Positions 19,732 through 30,853 of a stretch of 64,000 bases of DNA are shown in pieces. Source of the DNA: Pseudomonas svalbardensis (GTDB lineage Bacteria; Pseudomonadota; Gammaproteobacteria; Pseudomonadales; Pseudomonadaceae); assembly GCF_030053115.1 (NCBI RefSeq), contig NZ_CP125619.1, positions 4,909,501-4,973,500 on the forward strand, written 5' to 3'. The translations under genes were made by a program, and so were the position numbers. Within the stretch, counting starts at the first letter, position 1. Each line of letters opens with the position of its first letter. The notes beneath the pieces are model-generated. The model did not search any database, had not been told where the DNA came from, and worked only from the letters and a program-made list of their open reading frames with translations.

Positions 19732-21033
19732 TCAGTTCAGGTAAGGGGACCAGGAAGGTTCTCTGACTTCGCCTTGTGCGGTAGGAAGCGGGAGCCTTAC
19801 GCGTCCATTAATGGACACGAGCATCAAGACTCCCCGGCCCTGCTGGCGGGTGGCGTAGATTACCATGGTGCCGTTGGGCGCAACAGTAGGCGACTCGTCC
19901 AGAGTGCTATCAGTGAGGATTTTTACGCTTCCGCGCTGCAAATCCTGGGCCGCCACCTTGAAATTAGTGAAACCTTCCTGACGATGGATCATCACCAGGG
20001 TCTTTTCGTCAGCCGAAAGTTTAGGGTTGGCGTTGTAGTTACCGATAAAGGTCACACGTTCCGCACCACCACCGCCTGCGCTGGTTTTGTAAATCTGTGG
20101 CTTGCCGCCACGGTCCGAGGTGAAGTAGATGGTCGAACCATCTTTACCCCAGAACGGTTCGGTGTTGATGCCAGGACCGTTGGTGACACGAGTGATCTGA
20201 CGCGAACCCAGGTTCATCACGTAGATGTCCGGGTTGCCATCTTTCGACAGTACGAATGCCAGACGATTGCCATCCGGCGACCAGGCTGGCGCGCCATTCA
20301 GGCCTTCGAAGTTGGTGATCTGCTCACGGCGACCGGTGTCGATGTTCTGCATGAAGATACGCGGACGCTTCTGCTCGAACGACACATAAGCGATGCGCTT
20401 GCCGTCCGGTGCGAAACGCGGCGACAGGATCGGCTCGCGCGATTGCAGCAGGGTCACAGCACGGGCACCGTCATAGTCCGAACGTTGCAGCGTGTAGCGA
20501 GTGTTCTTCTCGGAGAAACGCTCTGCCGTCACGTACAACAGGCGAGTCGAGAACGCACCTTTAATACCGGTGAGTTTTTCGAACGACTGGTCCGCGATGT
20601 AGTGCGACATGTCGCGCAGTTGATCGACGCTGCCCGATACGCTGCCGGTCAGCACTTGCTGCTCGGTGGCGACGTTGAACAGTGCGTATTGGACCTGCAG
20701 ACGACCGCCCGCAGGAGCAATGCTGCCGACCATGACGTACTGGGCGCCCAGCGCCTTGAAGTCACGGAAGATGATTTCGCTGGCCTGGCTTGGCTGGCTG
20801 ATCATGTTCTGTTTTGGAATCGGCGAGTAGTAACCCGAGTTGCGCAGGTCGTTACCGATGATTTCGGCCATGTCGTCCGGCAGCACGCTGCCGCCCTGGT
20901 TGCCGAACGGAACGACTGCAATCGGGGTGGCCCGATCACTGCCGCTGGTGACCAGAATGTTTTTTTCATCTGCTGCCGCTATCCCTGCCATGCAGCAGAT
21001 AACGACAAGCATTCCTCGAAGAAGGTTTCTCAC
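19732..21033 (-). CDS. tolB: Tol-Pal system protein TolB
   Basis: TolB is the periplasmic beta-propeller that binds Pal and TolA. The 433-residue product has a signal peptide (cleavage near GIAAA-DEK, residue 22), an N-terminal alpha/beta domain, and repeated WSPDG/FAPDGKR blades in the C-terminal half. Translation starts at a GTG that overlaps the tolA stop (GTGA), so the two are translationally coupled. Confidence 0.96.
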   Translation of the reverse strand: MRNLLRGMLVVICCMAGIAAADEKNILVTSGSDRATPIAVVPFGNQGGSVLPDDMAEIIGNDLRNSGYYSPIPKQNMISQPSQASEIIFRDFKALGAQYVMVGSIAPAGGRLQVQYALFNVATEQQVLTGSVSGSVDQLRDMSHYIADQSFEKLTGIKGAFSTRLLYVTAERFSEKNTRYTLQRSDYDGARAVTLLQSREPILSPRFAPDGKRIAYVSFEQKRPRIFMQNIDTGRREQITNFEGLNGAPAWSPDGNRLAFVLSKDGNPDIYVMNLGSRQITRVTNGPGINTEPFWGKDGSTIYFTSDRGGKPQIYKTSAGGGGAERVTFIGNYNANPKLSADEKTLVMIHRQEGFTNFKVAAQDLQRGSVKILTDSTLDESPTVAPNGTMVIYATRQQGRGVLMLVSINGRVRLPLPTAQGEVREPSWSPYLN

Positions 21034-22109
21034 AAGGCTAGATCCTCAGGTGTGAATGTCATCTTGAATGAACGATACGGAGCGAAATCGCTCGGCTTCA
21101 TTCCCTGCATTTCTGTCAAACGTCCAATGTTCTTCACCGCTGCTACAGCCGAAGCGTCAAACGGACCATCGCCACTGGACTTGGCCACGCTGACCGAAGT
21201 CAACGTACCGTCCGGCAACATGCCGATTTGCAACACGACTGTCATGCCTTTGCGGGCCGAAGGTGGACGAGCCCAACCTTCCGCTGCACGAGCACGGATC
21301 AGATCATCGAAACTGCCGGCGACTTCGTCACCCTGCTCATCCGCCAAGGCCTGCTGACGCTCCGGCGTGTCGGAAAGCAAATCTGCCAAGGCCTGAGCCT
21401 TTTTGTCTTCGGCGGATTTACGTGCCGCTTCCTGCGATTTTTTCTTCGCCGCATCGGCAGCAGCTTTCTTCTTCGCGTCTTCCGCGACTTTCTTCTTCGC
21501 GTCTTCAGCTTCAGATTTTTTCTTGGCGTCTTCCGCGGCTTTCTTCTTCGCGTCTTCGACGATCTTTTTCTTCGCTTCTTCAGCGGCCGCTTTCTTGGCC
21601 TCTTCTTCAGCTGCTTTCTTGGCTTCTTCTTCAGACTTCTTCTTGGCTATATCAGCCAATTGTTTCTCTTCGGCCTTTTTAGCTTCGGCGGTCTTCTTCG
21701 CTTCATCGGCTTTCTTGGCTTCATCAGCCTTTTTAGCCTCTTCCGCTTTCTTCGTCTCGTCGGCCTTTTTGGATTCTTCAGCTTTTTGAGCCGCATCTTC
21801 CTTCTTTTGTTCCGCGGCCTTGATCGCTTCCTGTTCGATCTTTTTCTGTTCCATCTGTTCGACTTCGGTCTGACGCGCGGCAGATTTCTTCGCCTCACCC
21901 GCAATCTTCTGATTGGTCTGGGTGGTCGCCTGACTTTTCGATTTCAGTTGATACAGGGTCGCCTGGACAATCGGCTTGGCCGGCGGCAGTTCTGGTGTGA
22001 AGGCAAAACTGACGAACAGCATGCCGAACACCAGCACGTGCAAGACAATCGCCAGGACACTAGGCCAGAAGTAGCTTTCCGAGGCGGACGGCTCTCGCAT
22101 TTGCTGCAT
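21030..22109 (-). CDS. tolA: Tol-Pal system protein TolA
   Basis: TolA is an inner-membrane protein spanning the periplasm, linking TolQR to TolB/Pal. The 359-residue product has one N-terminal membrane helix (about 13-35), a long Lys/Ala/Glu-rich helical domain (about 60-245) built from [16 protein letters not shown] repeats, and a globular C-terminal domain. TGATG joins the tolR stop to its start. The long helix is low-complexity, so length may vary between strains. An open frame opposite it is a shadow. Confidence 0.95.
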   Translation of the reverse strand: MQQMREPSASESYFWPSVLAIVLHVLVFGMLFVSFAFTPELPPAKPIVQATLYQLKSKSQATTQTNQKIAGEAKKSAARQTEVEQMEQKKIEQEAIKAAEQKKEDAAQKAEESKKADETKKAEEAKKADEAKKADEAKKTAEAKKAEEKQLADIAKKKSEEEAKKAAEEEAKKAAAEEAKKKIVEDAKKKAAEDAKKKSEAEDAKKKVAEDAKKKAAADAAKKKSQEAARKSAEDKKAQALADLLSDTPERQQALADEQGDEVAGSFDDLIRARAAEGWARPPSARKGMTVVLQIGMLPDGTLTSVSVAKSSGDGPFDASAVAAVKNIGRLTEMQGMKPSDFAPYRSFKMTFTPEDLAL

Positions 22110-22570
22110 CAGGGTGCCTCGGTAATCAAGCCAACGTTACCGACCCCGGCTTTCTGCAACCCGCCCATAGCGCCCATGACGGAACCGTAATCAACGGTCT
22201 TGTCGCCGCGGATGAACACTTGGGTACGCTTGCCGCCTTCAGTACCGGCGCGAATGATCTTGGTCACGGCGTCAGTCATCTGCGGCAAGGTCATGGCCTT
22301 GTCCTGTTGCTTTTCAGTGTCGACTTCGCTGCCAAGGTTCCAGTAATAGGTCTTGTCAGCCTTGATCGAAATGGTCAGGACCTGAGTGTTGTTGTCCTGC
22401 GGCAAGGCTTCGCTGGAAACCTTGGGCAGATCAACTTTCACGCCCTGATTGAGCATCGGTGCGGTCACCATGAAGATGACCAGCAGTACCAGCATCACGT
22501 CGATGTAAGGCACCACGTTCATCTCGGCAACCGGCTTGCGCTTTTTGCGAGCTCGAGCGATTAAAGCCAT
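22109..22570 (-). CDS. tolR: Tol-Pal system protein TolR
   Basis: TolR is part of the proton-driven TolQR motor. The 153-residue protein has a single membrane helix after MNVVPYIDVMLVLLVIFM, where the aspartate of the YIDVML motif is the conserved proton-pathway residue, and a periplasmic domain. It starts 14 bp after tolQ. Confidence 0.96.
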   Translation of the reverse strand: MALIARARKKRKPVAEMNVVPYIDVMLVLLVIFMVTAPMLNQGVKVDLPKVSSEALPQDNNTQVLTISIKADKTYYWNLGSEVDTEKQQDKAMTLPQMTDAVTKIIRAGTEGGKRTQVFIRGDKTVDYGSVMGAMGGLQKAGVGNVGLITEAP

Positions 22571-22584
22571 TGGAAATTACCTGC

Positions 22585-23280
22585 TTATTCTTCGCTGGTG
22601 TGCACTTTGCGGTGCAGGATCGCCTGGAATTCATCGGCGAAGGTGTAGTAGCGGCTGATCAGCGTTTCGCTGCGAGCAGCAAAACGGTTGTAAGCGATAA
22701 CGGCCGGGATGGCGGCGAACAGACCGATCGCGGTTGCAATCAGTGCCTCGGCAATACCTGGAGCCACAGTCGCCAGCGTCGCTTGCTGGGCAGTGGCCAG
22801 ACCACGGAAGGAGTTCATGATCCCCCAGACGGTACCGAACAGACCGATGTACGGGCTGACGGACCCTACGGTCGCAAGGAACGGCAGGCTCTGCTCGAGC
22901 TTTTCTTCTTCGCGGGAAATGGCGACGCGCATGGCACGGGCCACGCCTTCCATGACCGCTTCCGGATCAACGCCTGGCTGCTGGCGCAGACGGGAGAATT
23001 CCTTGAAACCGGCACGGAAGATCTGCTCTACGCCCGAATCCGGATCAGGGTTGCTGCCGGCCTGACGGTAGAGTTTGGACAGGTCGATACCCGACCAGAA
23101 GCGCTCTTCAAAGCTCTCCAGGGCACGTCGACCGGCGCGCAGCAGGTTGCTGCGCTGAAAGATCATGATCCATGAGGTCACCGATGCGGCTACCAGGATC
23201 AGCATTACCAGTTGCACCACGATACTGGCATTGCTGACCAGGCTCCACATGGAGGAATGGTCGACGACGTTAGCTTCCAC
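22585..23280 (-). CDS. tolQ: Tol-Pal system protein TolQ
   Basis: TolQ is the ExbB/MotA-type stator subunit of the Tol motor. The 231-residue inner-membrane protein has three hydrophobic segments (about 18-40, 135-160 and 170-195) and the family stretch [18 protein letters not shown]. Its start lies within the end of ybgC (11-bp overlap), so the genes are cotranscribed. Confidence 0.96.
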   Translation of the reverse strand: MEANVVDHSSMWSLVSNASIVVQLVMLILVAASVTSWIMIFQRSNLLRAGRRALESFEERFWSGIDLSKLYRQAGSNPDPDSGVEQIFRAGFKEFSRLRQQPGVDPEAVMEGVARAMRVAISREEEKLEQSLPFLATVGSVSPYIGLFGTVWGIMNSFRGLATAQQATLATVAPGIAEALIATAIGLFAAIPAVIAYNRFAARSETLISRYYTFADEFQAILHRKVHTSEE

Positions 23281-23737
23281 GCTTTATCTCCTGCTTTGAG
23301 TGTGTACCCGCGCCGCTCACGTCGGCAAAGGCCGCACGTAGAGCTTCGGGAATGGCCCGGGGTTTCAAACTGTTAGTGCGCACACAGGCCACCAAAAACT
23401 GCCCTTCGCAGAGCAGCGCATTATCCGTGGCTCGCCTGACCTGCTGTTTGAAGCGCAGGCTGACACGGTTCAATTCGATTACTTCAGCGCTTACCAGCAG
23501 CTCGTCGTCCAGTCGCGCCGGCGCGTGGTAACGCGCTTCGCTGGAATGCACGACGAACAACAGGTCCTCACCTGCAAGCTGGGATTGGGCAAAGCCCAGC
23601 TCCCGGAGCCGCTCGGTTCGAGCCCGTTCCATAAACTTGAGGTAATTAACGTAATACACGATGCCGCCCGCATCGGTGTCCTCGTAATAAACGCGACAAC
23701 GAAGTGCGAAAGGCTCAAGCCCGTTTTGCGCGCGCAT
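23270..23737 (-). CDS. ybgC: Tol-Pal system-associated acyl-CoA thioesterase YbgC
   Basis: YbgC is a hotdog-fold thioesterase acting on acyl-CoA or acyl-ACP, always found with tol genes and linked to phospholipid synthesis. The 155-residue product has the catalytic segment [24 protein letters not shown] with the conserved aspartate. It is the first gene of the tol cluster; a perfect palindrome, CGGTCCTAGGACCG, lies 80-93 bp upstream. Confidence 0.94.
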   Translation of the reverse strand: MRAQNGLEPFALRCRVYYEDTDAGGIVYYVNYLKFMERARTERLRELGFAQSQLAGEDLLFVVHSSEARYHAPARLDDELLVSAEVIELNRVSLRFKQQVRRATDNALLCEGQFLVACVRTNSLKPRAIPEALRAAFADVSGAGTHSKQEIKRGS

Positions 23738-23861
23738 ACTCTAGTGCTTACTCCTCAGGTTGCCAATCCGGCCAGGCAACTGTTTTTCATTGATTCACGG
23801 CTTTCTGGCGAAAGTACGGTCCTAGGACCGCACAAACCCCGAATAAATCAGCGCGCAAAGG

Positions 23862-24926
23862 TTATTTATCGTCCACGGCATCGAGGAACTCGTCTACCAC
23901 GGGCATCTCGCCCAATCGTGACGGGATGTTTAAACCGAAGTGCAGGTACGCATGCCGAGTCACCACTCGCCCCCGCGGCGTACGCATGATGTAGCCCTGC
24001 TGGATCAGGTACGGCTCCAGCACGTCTTCAATAGTGTGTCGCTCTTCACTGATGGCTGCGGCGAGGCTATCGACCCCGACCGGCCCACCGTCGAACTTCT
24101 CGATCATGGTCAACAACAGGCGTCGATCCTGGTGATCGAAGCCACGCTCGTCGACATCCAGCAGGTTCAAGGCCAGGTCGGCGATCGGTTTGGTGATGTG
24201 GCCTTTGGCGCGAACTTCGGCGAAATCCCGAACCCGGCGCAGCAAGCGGTTGGCGATCCGCGGCGTACCACGGGCACGGCGGGCGATTTCGAAGGCGCCT
24301 TCCGGATCCAGCGGCAAGCCGAGGATGTTAGCCGAACGACTGACAATCGTTGCCAGGTCGGCAGTGTTGTAGAACTCCAGGCGCTGGACGATGCCGAAAC
24401 GGTCGCGCAGCGGATTGGTCAGCATGCCGGCACGGGTCGTTGCACCGATCAGGGTGAACGGCGGCAGATCAAGCTTGATCGAGCGCGCGGCCGGCCCTTC
24501 ACCAATCATGATGTCGAGCTGGAAATCTTCCATGGCTGGGTACAGCACTTCTTCGACGATCGGCGAGAGCCGATGGATTTCGTCGATGAACAGCACGTCG
24601 TGCGGCTCAAGATTGGTCAGCAGCGCAGCCAGATCACCCGGGCGCTCAAGCACAGGGCCCGAAGTGCTCTTGATCGAGACGCCCATTTCCTGGGCGATGA
24701 TGTTGGCCAGGGTGGTTTTACCCAGACCCGGCGGGCCGAAAATCAGCGTGTGGTCCAGGGATTCATTGCGCCCACGGGCAGCCTGGATGAACAACTCCAT
24801 TTGCTCGCGAACGGTCGGCTGGCCAATGTACTCGGCCAGGCTGACAGGGCGAATTGCCCGGTCCTGGACTTCTTCGCGGTCACGAGGGCCAGGTGTGGCG
24901 GTAATCAGACGATCAGCTTCAATCAC
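23862..24926 (-). CDS. ruvB: Holliday junction helicase subunit RuvB
   Basis: RuvB is the hexameric AAA+ motor for branch migration. The 354-residue protein has Walker [10 protein letters not shown], Walker [10 protein letters not shown], the sensor segment GATTRAG and a C-terminal winged helix (about 270-345). The start is GTG, immediately after the ruvA stop (TAAGTG), so translation is coupled. The long opposite-strand frame is a shadow. Confidence 0.96.
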   Translation of the reverse strand: MIEADRLITATPGPRDREEVQDRAIRPVSLAEYIGQPTVREQMELFIQAARGRNESLDHTLIFGPPGLGKTTLANIIAQEMGVSIKSTSGPVLERPGDLAALLTNLEPHDVLFIDEIHRLSPIVEEVLYPAMEDFQLDIMIGEGPAARSIKLDLPPFTLIGATTRAGMLTNPLRDRFGIVQRLEFYNTADLATIVSRSANILGLPLDPEGAFEIARRARGTPRIANRLLRRVRDFAEVRAKGHITKPIADLALNLLDVDERGFDHQDRRLLLTMIEKFDGGPVGVDSLAAAISEERHTIEDVLEPYLIQQGYIMRTPRGRVVTRHAYLHFGLNIPSRLGEMPVVDEFLDAVDDK

Positions 24927-25544
24927 TTAGATCATTCCCTTCAGGGCACGACGAATCATGTCTTCACTGCTCAATCCTTTCTCCTTGATCGCAGAAATCG
25001 CCTTGCTGGCTTCCTGCGGCTTGTAGCCCAGGGAGATCAGCGCGCTGACCGCGTCATTTTCGGCGGTGGCGACCGGAGCTGGCGCATCTGGCCCACCCGG
25101 CTGGTTTGGTACCAAAGCGAACATCGCCGGTACGGTTTCCCAGGCCTTGAAGCGATCCTTGAGTTCCACCAACAAACGCTCGGCAGTCTTCTTGCCCACG
25201 CCCGGCACCTTGGTCAGTGCCGAGGTGTCCTGGGACTGCACGCAGCGGACCAGCTCATCGACTTCCAGGCTCGACATCAGGGCCAGGGCCAGTTTCGGCC
25301 CCACACCATTGAGACGGATCAACTCGCGAAAAAAGTCTCGCTCGCGCTTGCCGAAGAAGCCATAGAGTAACTGCGCGTCTTCGCGTACGACCAAATGGGT
25401 GTGCAAGGTCAGCGGTTCACCGACCGACGGCAAGCGATAAAGCGTGGTCATGGGCACTTCCAGTTCATACCCCAGACCGTTTACATCCAGAATCAGGTGC
25501 GGCGGCTGTTTCTCAGCCAGTGTGCCGCGCAAGCGTCCAATCAC
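24927..25544 (-). CDS. ruvA: Holliday junction binding protein RuvA
   Basis: RuvA is the tetrameric junction-specific DNA binder that loads RuvB. The 205-residue protein starts [12 protein letters not shown], with helix-hairpin-helix motifs in the middle ([15 protein letters not shown] and [18 protein letters not shown]) and a small C-terminal domain III that contacts RuvB. It directly precedes ruvB. Confidence 0.96.
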   Translation of the reverse strand: MIGRLRGTLAEKQPPHLILDVNGLGYELEVPMTTLYRLPSVGEPLTLHTHLVVREDAQLLYGFFGKRERDFFRELIRLNGVGPKLALALMSSLEVDELVRCVQSQDTSALTKVPGVGKKTAERLLVELKDRFKAWETVPAMFALVPNQPGGPDAPAPVATAENDAVSALISLGYKPQEASKAISAIKEKGLSSEDMIRRALKGMI

Positions 25545-25588
25545 GTTTCAGATCCTTGAGCGTTGGCCAGATCAGTGCTGGCGACTGA

Positions 25589-25635
25589 CAGAACAAGGGT
25601 TTTGCGCCGACGACACAGGCGCAAACCCTCGTTCT
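25589..25635 (-). other. Hairpin between ruvC and ruvA
   Basis: An imperfect inverted repeat (AGAACAAGGGTTTTGCGC against GCGCAAACCCTCGTTCT) lies in the 114-bp ruvC-ruvA gap. T residues precede rather than follow it on the coding strand, so it looks like a stability or attenuation element, not a simple terminator. Confidence 0.5.
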
Positions 25636-25658
25636 ATAAAAAATGATTGCTGATGCTA

Positions 25659-26183
25659 TCAGAGACGCAGGCGCCCGCCACGACTGCGTGCCGTACCCAA
25701 GCCATGGGGCAACAGGCTGGAACGGGTGTGAGCATGGCAAATGGCAATGGCCAGGGCGTCCGAGGCATCGATCTGCGGTTTGCTGGTCAGTTTCAACATA
25801 TGCATGACCATCATTTGCACCTGCTCTTTATTCGCCGCGCCGGTCCCGGTCACCGCCTGCTTGACCTGGGTCGCCGTGTACTCGGCGATTTCCAGGCTTT
25901 CTTCCGCCCCGGCAACGATGGCTGCGCCGCGGGCCTGGCCAAGTTTCAGCGCAGAGTCGGCGTTGCGCGCCATGAAGACCTTTTCGATGCCCATGGTCAC
26001 CGGGCCGTAGGTCTGGATGACTTCGCGAACACCGCGATAGACGATTTGCAGGCGTTCATGCAGCTCGCCGGAACCTGTGCGAATGCAGCCCGACGCCACG
26101 TACACGCAACCACGCCCGGTATCACGCACCACGCCATAACCGGTAATGCGCGAACCGGGGTCGATACCAAGAATTAAAGTCAT
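25659..26183 (-). CDS. ruvC: Crossover junction endodeoxyribonuclease RuvC
   Basis: RuvC resolves Holliday junctions by paired nicks. The 174-residue RNase H-fold nuclease begins [17 protein letters not shown]; its first aspartate, near residue 7, is catalytic, and acidic residues of the IEKVF and [10 protein letters not shown] segments complete the site. I chose 26183; an in-frame start at 26321 runs into the REP pair and is not family-like. Confidence 0.96.
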   Translation of the reverse strand: MTLILGIDPGSRITGYGVVRDTGRGCVYVASGCIRTGSGELHERLQIVYRGVREVIQTYGPVTMGIEKVFMARNADSALKLGQARGAAIVAGAEESLEIAEYTATQVKQAVTGTGAANKEQVQMMVMHMLKLTSKPQIDASDALAIAICHAHTRSSLLPHGLGTARSRGGRLRL

Positions 26184-26232
26184 AACGCCTGCAGCTTCAG
26201 TAAAAGCACGATATTCATTACAGCGAAAAAAC

Positions 26233-26322
26233 TGTGGGAGCGAGCCTGCTCGCGAAAGCGGTTTCATATTCAGCAACAATGTTGCCTGAAATTCCGCATT
26301 CGCGAGCAGGCTCGCTCCCACA
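26233..26322. repeat. REP pair between yebC and ruvC
   Basis: TGTGGGAGCGAGCCTGCTCG and its complement flank about 45 bp. The element separates yebC from ruvC. Confidence 0.85.
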
Positions 26323-26339
26323 TTGAATCTTAGTCGCCC

Positions 26340-27086
26340 TTAACCGAGCTGTGCGGCTACCGACTCAGGAATGTCCGCGTTGGAATAGACGTTCTGCACG
26401 TCATCCAGGTCTTCAAGCATGTCGATCAGCTTGAGAACCTTCTCGGCGCCTTCCAGGTCCAGTTCGGCACTGGTGGTCGGCAGCATCACGATTTCCGCGT
26501 CATCACCTTTGAAACCGGCCGCTTCCAGCGCGTTACGCACCGAGTAGAAACCGGCGAACGAGGTGAATACGTCGATGGAGCCGTCTTCGTGGGTCACCAC
26601 GTCATCGGCATCGGCCTCCATCGCCGCTTCCATCAGCGCATCTTCATCGACGCCCGGCGCGAAGGAAATCTGCCCCTTGCGCTCGAACAAATAGGCCACC
26701 GAACCGTCCGTACCGAGGTTGCCGCCGCACTTGCTGAACGCGTGGCGAACAGCGGCCGCGGTGCGATTGCGGTTGTCGGTCATGCACTCGACCATCACCG
26801 CCACGCCGCCCGGGCCGTAGCCTTCGTAGCTCAGCTCGACCATGTCGTCGGTGTCGGCAGCACCGGCGCCGCGGGCGACCGCGCGATCAATGATGTCGCG
26901 GCTCATGTTCGCGCCGAGGGCCTTGTCCAGCGCCAGACGCAAACGCGGGTTGGAACCCGGATCACTACCGCCCTGACGGGCAGCAACGGTCAGTTCACGA
27001 ATCCACTTGGTGAAAATCTTGCCCTTCTTGGCATCCTGACGTTCTTTGCGGTGCTTGATGTTCGCCCACTTGGAATGACCCGCCAT
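26340..27086 (-). CDS. yebC: YebC/PmpR-family transcriptional regulator
   Basis: This 248-residue cytosolic protein of the YebC/DUF28 family begins [23 protein letters not shown]. Members have been described as DNA-binding regulators and, more recently, as ribosome-associated factors. The P. aeruginosa counterpart at this locus is PmpR, a repressor of quinolone signalling. GGAGCGAG supports the start at 27086 over the in-frame start at 27146. It lies between aspS and ruvC, a conserved order. The actual target in this strain is unknown. Confidence 0.92.
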   Translation of the reverse strand: MAGHSKWANIKHRKERQDAKKGKIFTKWIRELTVAARQGGSDPGSNPRLRLALDKALGANMSRDIIDRAVARGAGAADTDDMVELSYEGYGPGGVAVMVECMTDNRNRTAAAVRHAFSKCGGNLGTDGSVAYLFERKGQISFAPGVDEDALMEAAMEADADDVVTHEDGSIDVFTSFAGFYSVRNALEAAGFKGDDAEIVMLPTTSAELDLEGAEKVLKLIDMLEDLDDVQNVYSNADIPESVAAQLG

Positions 27087-27165
27087 ATCTCGCTCCGAAT
27101 TCTCTTTGAAACATTGCCCGCCACGCCATGACGCGCCAGCCAGCAAATAAAAATCTCGACCAATC

Positions 27166-27197
27166 TATAAAGAAAGGGCGCATCCGAAGATGCGCCC
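27166..27197 (-). terminator. Terminator after aspS
   Basis: GGGCGCATC-TTCG-GATGCGCCC on the minus strand is a perfect 9-bp stem with a stable tetraloop, followed by TTTCTTTAT. It lies 13 bp after the aspS stop. Confidence 0.88.
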
Positions 27198-27209
27198 TTC
27201 TGGTCAGCC

Positions 27210-28985
27210 TTACTCAGCTTTAGGCGTTTCGCGCAGACGAATATGCAGTTCGCGCAGTGCCTTGGCATCTACCACACCCGGAGCCTGAGTCATGACGCAA
27301 GCGGCGCTCTGGGTTTTCGGGAAGGCAATCACTTCACGGATCGACTGGGCGCCGGTCATCAGCATCACCAGACGGTCCAGACCGAAGGCCAGACCACCGT
27401 GCGGCGGCGCGCCGTATTTCAGGGCGTCGAGCAGGAAGCCGAATTTCTCTTCCTGTTCCGCTTCACTGATACCCAGCAGACGGAATACCGACTGCTGCAT
27501 TTCCTTGCGGTGGATACGGATCGAACCGCCACCCAGCTCGGTGCCGTTCAGGACCATGTCGTAGGCACGGGACAGAGCGGTCGCCGGGTTGGCTTCCAGT
27601 TCTTCCGGGGTGCACTTCGGCGCGGTGAACGGGTGGTGCAAGGCAGTGAAGCTGCCGTCGTCGTTCTCTTCGAACATCGGGAAGTCGACAACCCACATCG
27701 GCGCCCACTCGCAGGTCAGCAGGTTCAGATCGTTACCGACCTTGATCCGCAGCGCGCCCAGGGCTTCGCTGACGATCTTGGCTTTGTCGGCACCGAAGAA
27801 CACGATGTCGCCGTCAACCGCGCCAACGCGATCAAGGATCACATTGAGGTTGGCTTCAGGGATGTTCTTGACGATCGGCGATTGCAGACCTTCAACGCCT
27901 TTGGCGCGCTCGTTGACCTTGATGTACGCCAGGCCCTTGGCACCGTAGATGCCGACGAACTTGGTGTAGTCGTCGATCTGCTTGCGCGGCATGCTTGCCG
28001 CGCCTGGAACGCGCAGAGCGGCAACGCGGCATTTCGGGTCGTTGGCAGGGCCGCTGAACACCTTGAAGTCGACTTCTTTCAGTTGATCGGCAACGTCAAC
28101 CAGTTCCAGCGGGTTACGCAGGTCCGGCTTGTCGGAACCGTAACGGCGCATGGCCTCTTCGAAGGTCATGTGCGGGAAGTCGCCGAATTCCAGATCCAGC
28201 ACTTCCTTGAACAGGTTGCGGATCATTTTTTCGGTGATGCCCATGATCTCTTTTTCATCGAGGAAGCTGGTCTCGATGTCGATCTGGGTGAATTCCGGCT
28301 GACGGTCGGCGCGCAGATCTTCGTCGCGAAAGCACTTGGCGATCTGGTAGTAACGGTCGAAGCCGGCGACCATCAGCAGTTGCTTGAACAGCTGAGGCGA
28401 TTGCGGCAAGGCGAAGAAGCTACCTGCGTGAGTACGGCTCGGCACCAGGTAGTCGCGAGCGCCTTCTGGCGTGGCGCGGGTCAGAATCGGCGTCTCGACA
28501 TCGAGGAAGCCGTTCTCGTCCAGGAAGCGACGGATGCTGGTGGTCATGCGCGAACGCAGACGCAGCTTCTCGAGCATTTCCGGACGACGCAGGTCGATGA
28601 AGCGATAACGCAGGCGGGTTTCTTCGCCGACGTCGGAGAACTCGTTGAGCGGGAACGGCGGGGTTTCCGCTTCGTTCAATACTTCCAGCTCGTAGCCCAG
28701 CACTTCGATCATGCCCGACGCCATGTTGGCGTTGCCGGCACCGGCCGGACGCAGGCGAACCTTGCCGGTGACCTTGACCACGTATTCGCTGCGCACGCGA
28801 TCGGCGGCGGCGAAGGTTTCAGCGCGGTCCGGGTCGAACACCACCTGGGCCAGACCGTCACGATCACGGATATCGAGGAAAATCACCCCACCGTGGTCAC
28901 GGCGACGGTGAACCCATCCGCAAAGGGTAATTTCCTGGCCTTCCAGGCTTTCGTTCAGTTGGCCGCAATAATGGCTGCGCATCAT
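27210..28985 (-). CDS. aspS: Aspartate-tRNA ligase
   Basis: AspS charges tRNA-Asp. The 591-residue bacterial-type class II synthetase has an N-terminal OB-fold (about 1-105), the catalytic core with motif 2 [18 protein letters not shown], the bacterial insertion domain, and motif 3 [12 protein letters not shown] near the C-terminus. His31 (RRRDHGG) is a residue I associate with the non-discriminating form that also charges tRNA-Asn, as in other pseudomonads. The start is at 28985 ([13 protein letters not shown]). Confidence 0.96.
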   Translation of the reverse strand: MMRSHYCGQLNESLEGQEITLCGWVHRRRDHGGVIFLDIRDRDGLAQVVFDPDRAETFAAADRVRSEYVVKVTGKVRLRPAGAGNANMASGMIEVLGYELEVLNEAETPPFPLNEFSDVGEETRLRYRFIDLRRPEMLEKLRLRSRMTTSIRRFLDENGFLDVETPILTRATPEGARDYLVPSRTHAGSFFALPQSPQLFKQLLMVAGFDRYYQIAKCFRDEDLRADRQPEFTQIDIETSFLDEKEIMGITEKMIRNLFKEVLDLEFGDFPHMTFEEAMRRYGSDKPDLRNPLELVDVADQLKEVDFKVFSGPANDPKCRVAALRVPGAASMPRKQIDDYTKFVGIYGAKGLAYIKVNERAKGVEGLQSPIVKNIPEANLNVILDRVGAVDGDIVFFGADKAKIVSEALGALRIKVGNDLNLLTCEWAPMWVVDFPMFEENDDGSFTALHHPFTAPKCTPEELEANPATALSRAYDMVLNGTELGGGSIRIHRKEMQQSVFRLLGISEAEQEEKFGFLLDALKYGAPPHGGLAFGLDRLVMLMTGAQSIREVIAFPKTQSAACVMTQAPGVVDAKALRELHIRLRETPKAE

Positions 28986-29107
28986 GGTAGTGGTTTCGCT
29001 TCTCGTAATTCGAAATTCGGTTGGAGACCTTGCTCATATCCTGCCCTTTTGAAAGGCGCCAGATGATGCAAGAGCTCGCACGTGTCGTTCAACTCAGGTT
29101 CAAGACC

Positions 29108-29329
29108 CTAGTCAGCTTTGTCGCCGCCGGCCAGATTCTTCTTGGAACCGGTCTTGAAATCGGTTTCGTACCAGCCGGTGCCGCTAAGGCGGAAGCCCGG
29201 CATGGACAGCATCTTCTTAAGCTCTGGCGCCTGGCAGGCAGGGCAGTCGACCAGCGGTGCTGCGCTGATCTTTTGAATGGCTTCCAACTGATGACCACAG
29301 GAAGCACATTGATAGTCGTACATCGGCAT
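29108..29329 (-). CDS. FmdB-family zinc-ribbon protein
   Basis: This 73-residue protein starts MPMYDYQCASCGHQ and has two CxxC pairs (CASC and CPAC) that would bind zinc, followed by a basic tail (KTGSKKNLAGGDKAD). This matches the FmdB/CxxC_CXXC_SSSS family, whose role is not established. I chose the ATG at 29329; the in-frame start at 29452 would add a non-family leader. It lies about 120 bp upstream of aspS on the same strand, as in other Pseudomonas. Confidence 0.85.
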   Translation of the reverse strand: MPMYDYQCASCGHQLEAIQKISAAPLVDCPACQAPELKKMLSMPGFRLSGTGWYETDFKTGSKKNLAGGDKAD

Positions 29330-29465
29330 GGGGGTTGTCTCGGCGATCAGATTGCTACCGCACACGCTGGGTTTTGCGGCAAAGAGCGGGATTATATCCA
29401 TTAAATGCAGCCTGTGCAGCCGTAAGACTGCACAGACCGACACTCTACCCATTCCACCCCTGTGG

Positions 29466-29804
29466 CTAAGGCATGGCGACGCAGCCGCCTTCCTTCAGGC
29501 TGTGCACGACGCACACAACCCGCACCAGCCCGGTGAAGTTCTTGACCCCGCCGTGACGCAAATGCACCTCGCGGTCTACATGGGACAACAGCGCACTGAC
29601 CGTACAGCTGTTGACCTTGGCCATGTCGCCCAAAATATCCCAATAGACCTGTTCAAGCCGCAAACAGGTTGCAAAGCCATTCAACCGCACTGATCGGGAT
29701 AAAGGCTGGGCCAGGCCCATATCAAATTCACTGACAAATGGATCGATCCTTATCTCCTTGACCGGACCGCCACTCCCCTCGCTTCGCCTGTCTTCGTAAT
29801 CCAT
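29466..29804 (-). CDS. Ribbon-helix-helix domain protein
   Basis: This 112-residue protein has a C-terminal half (SRSVRLNGFATCLRLEQVYW through VKNFTGLVRVVCV) that resembles the ribbon-helix-helix family used by small DNA-binding regulators (RHH_4 type). The N-terminus is acidic and polar. AAAGGAGTG precedes the start. It appears to be an independent unit upstream of the FmdB gene. Targets are unknown. Confidence 0.7.
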   Translation of the reverse strand: MDYEDRRSEGSGGPVKEIRIDPFVSEFDMGLAQPLSRSVRLNGFATCLRLEQVYWDILGDMAKVNSCTVSALLSHVDREVHLRHGGVKNFTGLVRVVCVVHSLKEGGCVAMP

Positions 29805-30074
29805 ATCGTTGACACTCCTTTGTCATCCTTGCTTTTTTATAAGAGCAACAAGCTGTTTCTCTATAAAAGCGCAGGCGCAAAGTTATATCCAGATGACTTT
29901 ATGACCATCAACGTAGGATAAGCCAACAACTGAAGGGCGATCATGGAGACCGTCCTACTCCAGATAATTTCCTACATGCTTGGGCGTAATTTCATTCAAC
30001 AGAAAGACATTTAAAGTCACGAGAAGACAGGGCGCGAACAACACCCCAAGGGCGCCATCCGCGCACCAATATTG

Positions 30075-30545
30075 TTACTGATCCAGCAGGGAGCGCAGCA
30101 TCCACGCGGTTTTCTCGTGGACTTGCATACGCTGGGTCAGAAGGTCAGCCGTTGGCTCGTCACTGACCTTGTCGAGCAATGGAAAAATCCCGCGTGCAGT
30201 ACGCGTGACCGCCTCCTGGCCTTCGACAAGTTGCTTGATCATGTCTTCAGCGCTGGGCACACCCACCTCCTCCTTAATGGAAGAAAGGCGCGCATAAATA
30301 GAATAGGCACCCGGAGCAGGAAATCCGAGGGCACGAATTCGCTCGGCAATCGAATCGACGGCCAGGGCCAACTCGTTATATTGCTCCTCGAACATCAAGT
30401 GCAGGGTCCGGAACATCGGACCGGTGACATTCCAATGGAAGTTATGGGTTTTCAAATACAGCACATAGGTGTCCGACAGCAGACGCGAAAGTCCGTCAAC
30501 GATGGACTTGCGATCCTCTTCACTGATACCGATATCGATTGCCAT
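30075..30545 (-). CDS. dps: Dps-family ferritin-like protein
   Basis: This 156-residue four-helix protein forms a 12-mer that oxidises and stores iron and may shield DNA in stationary phase. The ferroxidase segment [13 protein letters not shown] with the downstream [17 protein letters not shown] pattern is typical. The N-terminus is short and not lysine-rich, so DNA binding is uncertain; bacterioferritin-like Dps naming is possible. The AT-rich upstream DNA (29805-30074 lies downstream, 30546-30853 upstream) contains no other gene. Confidence 0.92.
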   Translation of the reverse strand: MAIDIGISEEDRKSIVDGLSRLLSDTYVLYLKTHNFHWNVTGPMFRTLHLMFEEQYNELALAVDSIAERIRALGFPAPGAYSIYARLSSIKEEVGVPSAEDMIKQLVEGQEAVTRTARGIFPLLDKVSDEPTADLLTQRMQVHEKTAWMLRSLLDQ

Positions 30546-30853
30546 GCGTTTCCCCTAAAGGTGATGGAATTCATCCAGCAGGTGCAGGACCACTCTAGCA
30601 AGCCTACCGGCCCCCCGCAGCCCCGGGTTCTCTGCTTACCTGCGACAAATCGACCCTCAGGGCACCGCTGGACTGCCTGATTTGAGTAGCTGCAGGCTTT
30701 GCTGTTAAATAGGCAGTGTGTCGCTACCGCCTATTTTCCCGGGGCTGCGCATAGGCTGGTACCGGGTACGTGTCCAACGCCTCTTATTGTTCTGAAGCGA
30801 ACCGTACTCAATCAGCTCTTCCTTGTGATCCGTCTTAACGTGAGTTACTCAAA
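30546..30853. promoter_or_regulatory. Divergent intergenic region (Dps / cold-shock-domain gene)
   Basis: This 308-bp gap separates the divergently read Dps gene and the membrane cold-shock-domain gene. I see no ORF with coding character. It must contain both promoters. The region just before 30854 is pyrimidine-rich (CTCTTCCTTG), as in other cold-shock leaders. Confidence 0.45.

Noticed and set aside
24000..25370. Long plus-strand frame opposite ruvB/ruvA
   Set aside because: It overlaps two certain genes, shows shadow-type composition and has no ribosome site.
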